The notes beneath the pieces are model-generated. The model made no database searches. It was not told where the DNA came from and saw only the letters and a list, made by a program, of their open reading frames with translations. A stretch of 64,000 nucleotides of DNA from Amycolatopsis xylanica (GTDB lineage: Bacteria; Actinomycetota; Actinomycetes; Mycobacteriales; Pseudonocardiaceae): assembly GCF_900107045.1 (NCBI RefSeq), contig NZ_FNON01000001.1:186001-250000 (forward strand), given 5' to 3'. Positions 53,275 to 61,145 of this stretch are shown here, piece after piece. The stretch's first letter is position 1. Each line of letters begins with the position of its first letter. Both the position numbers and the translations under genes were made by a program.

Positions 53275-54344
53275 TGGACGACGGGAACAGCAGCGTGGAA
53301 TCCACCCAACGCGCGATCGCGATCCTCGGGGAGGGCCCGTTCGGCCGCGCGAAAGATCTCGCGGCCGATCGTGACGTCCTGTTCGACGGCCTCGCCGAAG
53401 TCGCACTACGGCCCCCCGTCCCGTACTCGGCACTCACCGACTCGCTGGCCCGGTCTCTCACTCGTGCGACGCTGGAGCGGGTCACCCGTGGCGAGCAGCT
53501 CGACGAGGCGGCGCAGACCCGGCTGCGCGACCTGTGTGCCGAACAGGAAGCCCTTTCAGCGCGAAGGTATGTCACCGAACCTGGCATGAACTTCGCGCTG
53601 CTCACCCTGGCGCCGGACGATGAGCTGACGGCTTGGGCGAGGGAGGCCACGCTCGCCGACCTCCGCGGCAGCGCCTACACGGTCGAGGCGCACTCGCCCA
53701 GGCCGGCCGACATCACCTTCGTACGCCGCGCCGAAGAACGGGTCGAGCGGCTGATCGGCGATCTGGGTACCGATACCCTGCGAATGTCCACTGTGGTCAT
53801 GATCATCGATGGCGATGTGGATTCCGCTTATCTGATGCCGACACCGCAGCTGATCGCACTCAACCGGGAGCGGCTCACCGACGAGGCGTACGCGGCGGAC
53901 TTGATCTTTCACGAGACGCTGCACCAGAAGTTCGGCGAATGCCTGCTCACCCGTCGCCTGCTTCCCGCGGGCTATTCGCCGGACCGCGGCCCATTCGTCG
54001 AGATACCGTGGAATCCCACGCCGGCCGGCCCTCGGACGATGGACATGCTCCGTGTGTTGTCCACCGCTCATGTCTATACGCATCTGCTGACGCTGTGGAT
54101 GCGTTCCTTCGAAGAGCACGGCCTCGACCGTGAACGCGAAGTCATCGCCAAATACCTGGCCCGGGCGACGTTCTTCCTCTCGCTGGGAACCAAGGACATC
54201 GTGGTCAAGAACGTCGGACCTGAAGGACCGGAGTTCCTGAACTGGCTGCGGAGTGCCGTCGACGAACTGCGCCGATCGATCCGTGAAGCGGGCATCGAAG
54301 CGAACGCGGACGTCTACGCGGGTCAGCACACGTTCCGGTACTGA
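53274..54344 (+). CDS. HExxH-type putative peptide beta-hydroxylase, second copy
   Basis: A 356-residue paralogue of the protein two genes upstream. HETLH is at 213-217, with the same downstream block STAHVYTHLLTLW (H266, H270). The intervening LLPAGYSPDRG ... IPWNP ... PR corresponds to FAPGYAEET ... LPWTR ... PR in copy 1. Outside these regions the two have diverged strongly, and the N-terminal 150 residues here differ (ELTAWAREATLADLRGSAYTVEAHSP). They may act on different residues or form a heterodimer. It starts within the stop of the RRE-like gene and precedes the methyltransferase gene by eight bases. Confidence 0.82.
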   Translation: MDDGNSSVESTQRAIAILGEGPFGRAKDLAADRDVLFDGLAEVALRPPVPYSALTDSLARSLTRATLERVTRGEQLDEAAQTRLRDLCAEQEALSARRYVTEPGMNFALLTLAPDDELTAWAREATLADLRGSAYTVEAHSPRPADITFVRRAEERVERLIGDLGTDTLRMSTVVMIIDGDVDSAYLMPTPQLIALNRERLTDEAYAADLIFHETLHQKFGECLLTRRLLPAGYSPDRGPFVEIPWNPTPAGPRTMDMLRVLSTAHVYTHLLTLWMRSFEEHGLDREREVIAKYLARATFFLSLGTKDIVVKNVGPEGPEFLNWLRSAVDELRRSIREAGIEANADVYAGQHTFRY

Positions 54345-54352
54345 GGAAGAAA

Positions 54353-55162
54353 ATGCGCGATACCTTCGGCCCCTTCACCAAACTCCGGAACCTGTCCGAC
54401 GACGTCAAGGTCACCTCGTACTTCGACGACGTGTTCGCGCGATGGGACCACGAGTTCTCTCACGAGCAGACCTGGGATGTCACCGGCTATCGGGAGGTGC
54501 TCGGACGAACCCGTGAAGCGCTGTTGGACATCGGCTGTGGCACTGGGCGACTGGCGTTCGCCCTGCGGGGCTGCTACGGCGAGTACATCGGCATCGACCG
54601 AGCCGCGGCGCCGCTCGAGATCTTCCGGCAACGGCTGGACGGTCTCGCCGGCGAGAAGGTCACCCTCCTCGAAGCCGACGTGCTGGGTGACTTCACCTGC
54701 CCGGCACCCGTCGGCACGGCCGTGCTGGGCAGCGTGACGGTCAACTCGTTCGCCACCGAGTCGGCCGTGCGCGCGCTGTTGACGCGACTGTCGGAGGTGA
54801 GCGGACCACGGCTGCGCGTGCTCGTCCCGGTCTTCGCGGAATCGGTGGCGCCGAAGTTCGAACGGTTCAACCGGATCGTCGACGTGCTGAAGCACGAAAC
54901 CGAAGCAGGCCCCTGCCTGGTGTGGCGTGGCATGCACTACGAACCGGAAACCCGGCGCATCCTGCACAACGTCTTCCTCGAACAGCGGCAAACCGGCTGG
55001 CCAGGTGTGCTGGGAATCCACGTCGAACGACTGTGGTCACCGGGTGAGATCACCGCGATCGCCGAATCACTCGGCTTCGAGAGCGCCGACCGTGGCCCTC
55101 TTTACGTGGCCGATGGTGGCGCCGAGGGCTGGGAGTGCCGGCTGCTGGTACTCACCCGCTGA
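54353..55162 (+). CDS. SAM-dependent methyltransferase (class I)
   Basis: A 269-residue methyltransferase. Motif I (EALLDIGCGTGRLAFAL, residues 56-70) and the acidic end of strand 2 (EYIGIDRAAAPLEIF) identify the Rossmann fold. The motif IV region is near VGTAVLGSVTVNS. The C-terminal half contains HVERLWSPGEITAIAESLGFESADRGPLYVADGG, seen in small-molecule O- and N-methyltransferases. In this operon the plausible substrate is the hydroxylated peptide, giving an O-methyl group or a C-terminal ester; this is inference. The ATG follows GAGGAAG. Confidence 0.93.
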   Translation: MRDTFGPFTKLRNLSDDVKVTSYFDDVFARWDHEFSHEQTWDVTGYREVLGRTREALLDIGCGTGRLAFALRGCYGEYIGIDRAAAPLEIFRQRLDGLAGEKVTLLEADVLGDFTCPAPVGTAVLGSVTVNSFATESAVRALLTRLSEVSGPRLRVLVPVFAESVAPKFERFNRIVDVLKHETEAGPCLVWRGMHYEPETRRILHNVFLEQRQTGWPGVLGIHVERLWSPGEITAIAESLGFESADRGPLYVADGGAEGWECRLLVLTR

Positions 55163-55167
55163 GATTT

Positions 55168-55183
55168 CGGCGCTTCAGCGCCG
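55168..55183 (+). promoter_or_regulatory. Small stem-loop before the precursor peptide gene
   Basis: CGGCGC-TTCA-GCGCCG starts five bases after the methyltransferase stop and 40 bp before the peptide start. It could act as an mRNA processing or stabilising element that lets the peptide message accumulate over the enzyme message. Confidence 0.4.
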
Positions 55184-55222
55184 GATGAATGGATATCCGA
55201 GAAAACAGAGGAGGTGTACACC

Positions 55223-55354
55223 ATGTCCGCTTTCGTCATCGAGTTCAACGAGGCCGACCTTGTCGAGGCCGCCGACTTCACGTCCGCAGGCGTCGCCCAG
55301 GTTTCGTCCCCCGAGGTGAGGGCCCAGGCCCAGTACCCGGACCCGAATCACTGA
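55223..55354 (+). CDS. Candidate RiPP precursor peptide
   Basis: A 43-codon gene preceded by an AGGAGG ribosome site with ideal spacing, last in the operon and followed directly by a terminator. The N-terminal part (MSAFVIEFNEADLVEAADF) is acidic and amphipathic like a leader. The C-terminal part is small-residue and polar and ends AQAQYPDPNH. The Asp, Asn, His and Tyr in that tail are side chains that could be beta-hydroxylated or methylated by the enzymes encoded upstream. There is no cysteine, so thioether or thiazole chemistry is excluded. The reading frame fits the high third-position GC of the operon. I recognise no named precursor family. Confidence 0.75.
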   Translation: MSAFVIEFNEADLVEAADFTSAGVAQVSSPEVRAQAQYPDPNH

Positions 55355-55371
55355 CCGCGTTGTCAGCCAAG

Positions 55372-55402
55372 GCGCCGGGTGGGACTCGTTCCCACCCGGC
55401 GC
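55372..55402 (+). terminator. Intrinsic terminator of the peptide operon
   Basis: A perfect 13-bp stem (GCGCCGGGTGGGA/TCCCACCCGGCGC) with a CTCGT loop, followed by the pyrimidine-rich TGTCTTCTCT, starts 17 bp after the precursor peptide stop. It also lies before the convergent esterase stop. Confidence 0.85.
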
Positions 55403-55438
55403 TGTCTTCTCTCGGCATCACCCGCCGCTCGCACCTCG

Positions 55439-56467
55439 TTACGCGGCGAAGGCTTTCTCCAACCGGGGGATCAGGTCTCGCAGGCTTGTCTCTCGGCAGG
55501 CCATGGTGTTGTGGCCGCCGTCGCACCCTGTGCCCCAGTTGGCGCCGTCGCCGTAGTCGACGAAGTGGACCGGCAGTCCTTGGGCTTTCATGTTCGTTGC
55601 TACGTTCTCGGCCGCGCCCTCCAGCCAGAAATCCGGTTCGGCCGGGCGGATGCCGCCACCGCCATTGCCGACGTAGATGGATACGCCGACACCGGCGAAC
55701 CGGTCGACATGCTGGGACGGATCGATTTCGTTCCACCGCCGGTCGGCGTTGAAGATCGGGTAAGGAGAGCCGAATACGGCGTCGCTGTCCACTGGCGGCG
55801 GCTGAGCCACGAGTGAGCCGACCACGGCCAATCGCAGCACCATGAACCGCGCCGACAGATCGATGTCCCCGGACAGCGATGCGGCCTGGCCGAACAGCTG
55901 GGGATGCTTCTGGGCGTAGTGAAAGGCGCCGAAACCACCCATGGAGAGCCCGACGATGGCCCTGGTCTGCCTGGTGGCGATGGTACGCAGGTTGGCGTCG
56001 ATGAACGGGATCACCTGCTGGATATGGAAGTTCTCCCAGTTTTGCGCGCCCAGCGCGGTGTTCTGGTCGAGCCAGTTGGCATACCAGCTCCGCATGCCGC
56101 CGTCGGGCATGACGGTGATCATCGAGTCGGACTTCGCCAGTGCGGCGTAGTTCTGCTGCGCCGGACCGGCGTTCGCGCCGTGCAGCCAGTACAGCACGGG
56201 GTAGCGCCGGTCCGGGTTGTCGTAGTAGCCACTGGGCAGGATGATCTTGATGTCGTGGTTGCTCGCCACCTGCGGCGTGGTCACCGTGAGCACGAAGGTG
56301 GTGGCCGTCCCGGTAGGCGATCCCACCTGGGTGAGGCCATATCCGTCGTGCAGTGTGGGTGGTACCCCCGCGTCCGCGGCCGGCGCCGCGCTCGTGGACA
56401 GTGCCATCACGGTGGTGATGGCGGTTCCCAGAGCGAGCGCTTTTCCTGTCAGTGAACCCAATGTCAT
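55439..56467 (-). CDS. Secreted esterase (esterase D/mycolyltransferase-like fold)
   Basis: A 342-residue exported alpha/beta hydrolase. The signal peptide is LALGTAITTVMALSTSAAPA. The core has YPVLYWLHGANAGP (oxyanion strand) and the nucleophile elbow VGLSMGGFGAFHYA. Catalytic Asp/His are expected near DYGDGANWGTGCDGGH. Four conserved residues around GMRSWYANWLDQN resemble the antigen 85/esterase family. The substrate could be a polyester or acyl glycan ester. ATG 56467 follows GAGGTG. It lies five bases downstream of the beta-lactamase-like gene and is probably co-transcribed with it. Confidence 0.9.
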   Translation of the reverse strand: MTLGSLTGKALALGTAITTVMALSTSAAPAADAGVPPTLHDGYGLTQVGSPTGTATTFVLTVTTPQVASNHDIKIILPSGYYDNPDRRYPVLYWLHGANAGPAQQNYAALAKSDSMITVMPDGGMRSWYANWLDQNTALGAQNWENFHIQQVIPFIDANLRTIATRQTRAIVGLSMGGFGAFHYAQKHPQLFGQAASLSGDIDLSARFMVLRLAVVGSLVAQPPPVDSDAVFGSPYPIFNADRRWNEIDPSQHVDRFAGVGVSIYVGNGGGGIRPAEPDFWLEGAAENVATNMKAQGLPVHFVDYGDGANWGTGCDGGHNTMACRETSLRDLIPRLEKAFAA

Positions 56468-56472
56468 TGAGG

Positions 56473-57651
56473 TCACCTCACCGGGGTGCCGCACAGCGCG
56501 GAGTCGATCACCTTGAACCGTGAGGTCGGCCGCGGGTTGGAGACGTAGAGGGTGCCGTTGGACACCACCGCCGCGTGCCTGCCGTCATCGGTGGCGAAGG
56601 TGCCGGACGAGTGACCGGTCTGCAGGTCGCCACCATGGCCCCACGCCTGCCCGCCGCACGACAGGTCGAGCTGCCACAGCCCGAGGCCGTAGCGGTTCCC
56701 TGCCGGCCACCCGATCATGGGAACCGTCGTGCGCATTTGGGCCCGCATCGCCGGTGACATGAGCTTGCCGTCGGCCAAGGCCTGCGTGAAGGTGGTCATG
56801 TCCTGTTCGGTCGAGGCCATGGCCCCGGCGGTGGCGAACAGGGTCAGTTCCACGGAGAAGGTGCTGTCGGCCCAGTAGTAGAAGGGGCCGATCCGCCCGC
56901 CGCGGTAGCCGGGCAGATATGGTCCGTCGAGCTTCCGGTCGCCGCCACGGGGGTAGCTGGTCCGGGTCAGGCCGAGCGGCTTGATGATCCGGGCGGTGAT
57001 CGCGTCACCGACCGCCATACCGGTGACTTGCTCGATCAGCAAGCCTGCCACCGCGAAGTTGATGTTGGAATATCCCCAGCTGGTGCCCGGTGCGAACTGG
57101 GGCGGGTTGGTCAGCCCGGCACGGACCACCTCCCGCAGGCCGTAGGTGCCGTCCGGGCTGGGCTCAGGATTGTTCGCGTCCCGCGCGATGCCGCTGGTGT
57201 GCTGCAGTATCTGCCGCACGGAGATCTTGGTGCCGTCATAGCCGTTGCCACTGACCACACCCGGCAGATACCGCTCGATCGGAGCGTCCAGCTCAACCTT
57301 GCCCTCGTCGACCAGCTGCAGTACCACGACCGCGGTGAAGGTCTTGGTCTGGCTGCCGATGCGGAACTGGTCGTTGGCCCCGATAGGCCGCTTGACCGTG
57401 ATGTCCGCGGTCCCGCTGTGCAGATCCCACGAGCTGGTCCGATTACCGGCGTGAACAGCCGCACCTGGCCCCTCGTTGGCTTGATAGCTGTCGAGCACTG
57501 CCTGTGTGTCGGCGTGGTCGGCGGCCGGCGCCGCCTGCGCCGGCACGGTCATCGTCATCGCCGCCACCGCGGCCGCGGCCGCGATGACGATGGCCGCTGA
57601 CCGCGGTTTCCCGCGGTGCCTGTTCGGTTCCGAACGGAGGCAAACCTTCAC
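56473..57651 (-). CDS. Secreted class C beta-lactamase/D-Ala-D-Ala carboxypeptidase-like serine hydrolase
   Basis: A 392-residue exported protein with signal region SAAIVIAAAAAVAAMTMTVPAQA. The penicillin-binding motifs are all present: S-x-x-K as SQTK in FRIGSQTKTFTAVVV, Y-S-N in WGYSNINFAVAGLLIEQVTG, and HGGD in the KTG position (WGHGGDLQTG). This combination is typical of DD-peptidases and esterases of the S12 family in actinobacteria. It precedes the esterase gene in a two-gene operon, so both may act on cell wall or secreted ester substrates. The start is a GTG. Confidence 0.93.
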   Translation of the reverse strand: MKVCLRSEPNRHRGKPRSAAIVIAAAAAVAAMTMTVPAQAAPAADHADTQAVLDSYQANEGPGAAVHAGNRTSSWDLHSGTADITVKRPIGANDQFRIGSQTKTFTAVVVLQLVDEGKVELDAPIERYLPGVVSGNGYDGTKISVRQILQHTSGIARDANNPEPSPDGTYGLREVVRAGLTNPPQFAPGTSWGYSNINFAVAGLLIEQVTGMAVGDAITARIIKPLGLTRTSYPRGGDRKLDGPYLPGYRGGRIGPFYYWADSTFSVELTLFATAGAMASTEQDMTTFTQALADGKLMSPAMRAQMRTTVPMIGWPAGNRYGLGLWQLDLSCGGQAWGHGGDLQTGHSSGTFATDDGRHAAVVSNGTLYVSNPRPTSRFKVIDSALCGTPVR

Positions 57652-57811
57652 TGGGTTCTCTCTTTCATCGGTGTACTTCGCCCAGAGGCGTTGTGTACAT
57701 AGATGCTCGCGTTCGTACTGGTCAGCGGGCCAGGACAGGGACCGGCCACGTATTGCCGGTCTGGCCGATAGGGTTGCGGAGACCGGGATCGGTGGGGAAA
57801 GGCACTACGTC

Positions 57812-60115
57812 ATGGGGGAGTTCGGCCTGTTGGTCCGCAAATGGCGCGGCAGGGCGGAGATGACGCAGGAACAGCTCGCCGAGAAGTCTTCGGTCAGCGT
57901 GCGGACCATCCGCAGGCTGGAGACCGGCCCTGACAAGAACTTCCGGCTCGACACTGTCCGGTTGCTGGCCGACGCCCTGAACCTCGCGGCGGAGGAACGC
58001 CGCGAACTGATGTCCGCGGCAGGCGTGGTGCCGCCACTCCCGGATTCACCTGAGGCCAGGTCGGACCCGCCCGGCGCGGATCTGCCGTTGGCCGCGGTCG
58101 CCGACCAACTCGCGGAGGTGCTCCAAGGCCGGTGGCGACGGGAAATGGAACAGCGCGGTGCCCACAATCCGTTCCCGCTACCCGTACGGTGGCAGCGGGC
58201 GCCCGACGATCTGGCCGATCACTGGGACAACGTTCGCGGCGTTCGTCCCGGGGGCACGGCGAGCCCGCTGGACCTCGCGGGCGACTTGACCGAGATCGCG
58301 GAGGTCTACCGGCGCGTCCCGTCTGGCAGGTTGGTGGTGCTCGGCCGCGCTGGGGCAGGCAAGACGATCTTGATGATCCGGTTCGTGCTGGACTACCTGG
58401 CCACGCGCACCCGCGCCGACCCGGTCCCGGTGATCGTCAGCCTGGGCTCGTGGGATCCGACCGCCCACGCGCTGCGGGACTGGGTGGTCGACCGGCTGCT
58501 GCGCGACCATCCGGATCTGGCCGCGGCTGCCCCCGGTGGTTCGACACTGGCCGCCGCACTGGTCGAGGCAGGCCGTGTCCTGCCGGTGCTGGACGGGTTC
58601 GACGAGATTCCCGCGAGCCTGCACCATGCCGCTTTGCTGGCGCTCAATGGCACGTCGTTGCCCATGCTGTTGACCAGTCGTCCACGCGAGTACCGCAAAG
58701 CCGTCACGACAACCAACGTGCTGACGTGGGCCGCGTGCGTCTGGATAGCCGACCTCACCTCAGCCGACCTGTCCGACTATCTGCGCCGTTCCAGCCGCAC
58801 CACCCGCTGGGATCCGGTGCTGAGCGAACTGCGTGACCGCCCGGACAACCTGGCCAGCAAGAACCTCATGGGGGTGCTCAGCACACCGCTCATGGTCTCC
58901 TTGGCCCGCGCCGTCTACAACGACACCGGCCACGACCCGGTTTCGTTGCTGGACACCAGCCGATTTCCGGCCACGGACGATCTGGAAAACCATCTGCTCG
59001 GCAGCTTCGTGCCTGCTGTCTATCCAGCGCACTCCGCGGCCTTGCCCTGCTCGGACTGGACCGGAGACCGCGTCCAGCGCTGGCTGGGTTACCTTGCCCG
59101 TCACTTGGGCAGACTCGGAACCCCGGACCTCGCTTGGTGGCAGCTGGGCAACTCGCTGCGCCGTTCGGCACGCATCCTTGGCGTGGTCGTGACTTCGACG
59201 ATAGTCACCGTGTTCGCCGACTGGCTGATCTACTTACCACAGGCCATAACCGAATCCGGGGTCACGTTCGGGCTCCGCGTGGCCTTGTTGGACGGGCTGC
59301 TGGGCGGGCCGATAGTCGGGCTGGGCTTCGGCTTGGTCTACGGGATCATAGTCGAGTTCGGCGGTGTTGTGTTCGCACCAGCGCGCGTCCAGATACGGTG
59401 GTTCGGCTGGAGTGGCCGGACTCCCGCGGCCCGCACCGTTCTCGCGAGATTCGGCGCCGGGTTTCTCGGTGGATTCGCGGTCGGGCTCGGACAACAGCTG
59501 GTGGCCACGATCGGGCGCGGGATGTTCTGGGGCTTTCCCACCCCGATCGACACGCTGATCATGACGACACTGGCCAATATGCTCGTGTTCGGCGTGATCT
59601 TCGGGCTGGCCGCGGGCCTGGTCTTCGGACTCACCTCGGTGCTGGAGACGCCCGTTGACCTCGACTCGGCCACCACCCCGCTGGCCATGCTGCGCACCAA
59701 CCGCACCATCGTGATCCGGCGGGTCCTGGTCCTCGCGCCGATATTCATGGTGGCGATCGCCTTCGGCGGCACCCTCATGGTCACGCTTCTCCAAGGCTCG
59801 CTCGGCCAGCTCAGCTGGCCGCTTTCCTACGGGCTCACCGTGGGGGCCATCGGTGGTTCGGCCGGCGCGCTCTCCTACATCTTCGCTTTCACCGCGTGGG
59901 GTCAGTGGCTGGTGTTCTGCCGCGTCTGGCTTCCGCTCACGGGCAAACTTCCCTGGGCGCTCACCACCTTCCTCGACGACGCCTACCAGCGCGGCGTGCT
60001 GCGTCAAGTCGGCGCCGTCTACCAGTTCCGCCACGCCCGCCTCCAACATCACCTCGGCCAAGCCTCTGGACACGACCCTTCACGGTCCCTTGGGCAACAG
60101 CAGCGGAAGTCGTGA
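57812..60115 (+). CDS. HTH-NACHT NTPase with multi-helix membrane C-terminus
   Basis: A 767-residue signalling ATPase. Residues 4-60 are an XRE-type helix-turn-helix (RGRAEMTQEQLAEKSSVSVRTIRRLETG). A NACHT domain follows with Walker A GRAGAGKT at 178-185 and Walker B VLPVLDGFDEIP at 257-267. A helical region comes next, then a C-terminal part with about six to eight hydrophobic segments from residue 480. NACHT proteins of this type are widespread in actinobacteria; some bacterial NACHT proteins are phage-defence NLRs, others probably regulators. The ATG was chosen because GGAAAGG precedes it and the domain starts there. It stands directly beside the integrated element carrying Wadjet genes. 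Confidence 0.93.
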   Translation: MGEFGLLVRKWRGRAEMTQEQLAEKSSVSVRTIRRLETGPDKNFRLDTVRLLADALNLAAEERRELMSAAGVVPPLPDSPEARSDPPGADLPLAAVADQLAEVLQGRWRREMEQRGAHNPFPLPVRWQRAPDDLADHWDNVRGVRPGGTASPLDLAGDLTEIAEVYRRVPSGRLVVLGRAGAGKTILMIRFVLDYLATRTRADPVPVIVSLGSWDPTAHALRDWVVDRLLRDHPDLAAAAPGGSTLAAALVEAGRVLPVLDGFDEIPASLHHAALLALNGTSLPMLLTSRPREYRKAVTTTNVLTWAACVWIADLTSADLSDYLRRSSRTTRWDPVLSELRDRPDNLASKNLMGVLSTPLMVSLARAVYNDTGHDPVSLLDTSRFPATDDLENHLLGSFVPAVYPAHSAALPCSDWTGDRVQRWLGYLARHLGRLGTPDLAWWQLGNSLRRSARILGVVVTSTIVTVFADWLIYLPQAITESGVTFGLRVALLDGLLGGPIVGLGFGLVYGIIVEFGGVVFAPARVQIRWFGWSGRTPAARTVLARFGAGFLGGFAVGLGQQLVATIGRGMFWGFPTPIDTLIMTTLANMLVFGVIFGLAAGLVFGLTSVLETPVDLDSATTPLAMLRTNRTIVIRRVLVLAPIFMVAIAFGGTLMVTLLQGSLGQLSWPLSYGLTVGAIGGSAGALSYIFAFTAWGQWLVFCRVWLPLTGKLPWALTTFLDDAYQRGVLRQVGAVYQFRHARLQHHLGQASGHDPSRSLGQQQRKS

Positions 60116-60152
60116 CAGCAGGCCACGCGGACAGTCGGTGATTCCAACAGTA

Positions 60153-60187
60153 AAAACCCCATCCCTCACGAGGAGGGACAGGGCTCT
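60153..60187 (-). terminator. Terminator belonging to the tRNA-Val remnant
   Basis: Read on the minus strand, a stem (CCCTGTCCCTC/GAGGGATGGGG with a mismatch) is followed by TTTTT, 16 bp beyond the tRNA 3' end. It is a typical tRNA gene terminator, so the left flank is the original chromosomal side. Confidence 0.75.
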
Positions 60188-60203
60188 GAGCTGCGAAAAC
60201 GTG

Positions 60204-60253
60204 TGGTGCGCGATACTGGGATTGAACCAGTGACCTCTTCCGTGTCAGGGAAG
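60204..60253 (-). other. 3' half of a tRNA-Val(GAC) gene, probable attachment site (att)
   Basis: On the minus strand this covers the complete anticodon stem-loop CTTCC-CTGACAC-GGAAG (anticodon GAC), the variable loop, the T arm with GGTTCAATCCC, the 3' acceptor strand and ACCA. The 5' half of the tRNA, which should follow at higher coordinates, is absent: the sequence changes abruptly after 60253. A half tRNA beside its own terminator is the usual trace of site-specific integration into a tRNA gene. Confidence 0.8.
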
Positions 60254-60363
60254 ATCAACGCGGTTCACGACCAGGCGATTCTCATAATTCTGCAGGTCAG
60301 CACGTTCTGTTCCTCCTCGTTCCGGCGGCTTGCCACTCGTTGCTGTCGCCGGATTTACGCCGG

Positions 60364-61047
60364 ATGATCTTGGCCTCGGAGGACGTGTTCGACGTGTCTG
60401 ATCGTGATCCAGTTGTGAACATCGTGACGGCGATCGCCGCGACGGTGATTGCTTTGAGCTTCTTGTTCGGCTTCGGAAACGTACTAAATCTCGCTTTGCG
60501 ACTCGGCGTCTCGGTGTGGATTGCCCCGCTGGTCGCGCCTGCGGTCGACTTGTCTGTTCTGGGGCTCTTATTGGCGGTGCGTCACCTGGTTCTGCAGGGT
60601 GCCGCTACCGGCAGTCTGCGGCCAGCTCGGCGGCTGCTGCTGTTCGCAAGCATGGTGACACTGGCCTTGAACGCGGCAGACCCGCTTGTTACCGGCCACG
60701 TGGGGAAGGCCGCGTTCGATGCGGTCGGTCCGCTGCTGTTGATCGGGTGGGCCGAGGTCGGCCCGGACTTGCTGCTGAAGCTTAATGGGCAGCAAGAGAT
60801 TGTTAAAATGCCTGGTAGTAGTCTCGCCGCGCCCGTGAGGGCAGGGAATGACGCGATTGGTGAGCTCGAGCTGAGAGACGATCTGCTGCCGCGTGCCAAG
60901 GAAGAAGACGCTTTGCATCGGTCGCGAACCCAGCGACCCATTTCGGCCGAGGTACTCCGCGGACGGCTGGGAATCGGTGCCGCGCGCGCTCGGATGCTGG
61001 TGAAGGTGGTGCGGTCCGAATACGAGGTTCGTGCCGGTGATTCGTAA
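60364..61047 (+). CDS. DUF2637 (plasmid Spd-like) membrane protein
   Basis: A protein of about 227 residues. Three to four hydrophobic helices in the first 130 residues (VNIVTAIAATVIALSFLFGFGNVLNLAL; WIAPLVAPAVDLSVLGLLLAVRHLVL) match DUF2637, a family encoded on conjugative plasmids and integrative elements of actinobacteria and linked to plasmid spreading. The C-terminal part (LRGRLGIGAARARMLVKVVRSE) looks like a helix-turn-helix. The start is uncertain: TTG 60340, ATG 60364 and GTG 60394 (with GGAGG 11 bases before) are all possible. It is the first gene inside the presumed element. Confidence 0.78.
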   Translation: MILASEDVFDVSDRDPVVNIVTAIAATVIALSFLFGFGNVLNLALRLGVSVWIAPLVAPAVDLSVLGLLLAVRHLVLQGAATGSLRPARRLLLFASMVTLALNAADPLVTGHVGKAAFDAVGPLLLIGWAEVGPDLLLKLNGQQEIVKMPGSSLAAPVRAGNDAIGELELRDDLLPRAKEEDALHRSRTQRPISAEVLRGRLGIGAARARMLVKVVRSEYEVRAGDS

Positions 61048-61145
61048 CCAAGGGCGGGGTCGTGACAGGGTGTGCGCATGACCACGAGCCCGACGCGAAC
61101 GCGAGATGGCGCTATCGGCGTCGACTACGAGGGACAAGGGATTTG

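Noticed and set aside
57506..57811. An N-terminal extension of the NACHT protein
   Set aside because: The extra residues are antisense to the signal peptide region of the beta-lactamase-like gene, and the helix-turn-helix starts at ATG 57812 with its own ribosome site.
60204..60253. A functional tRNA gene
   Set aside because: The D arm and 5' acceptor strand are missing; only the part from the anticodon stem to the 3' end is present.
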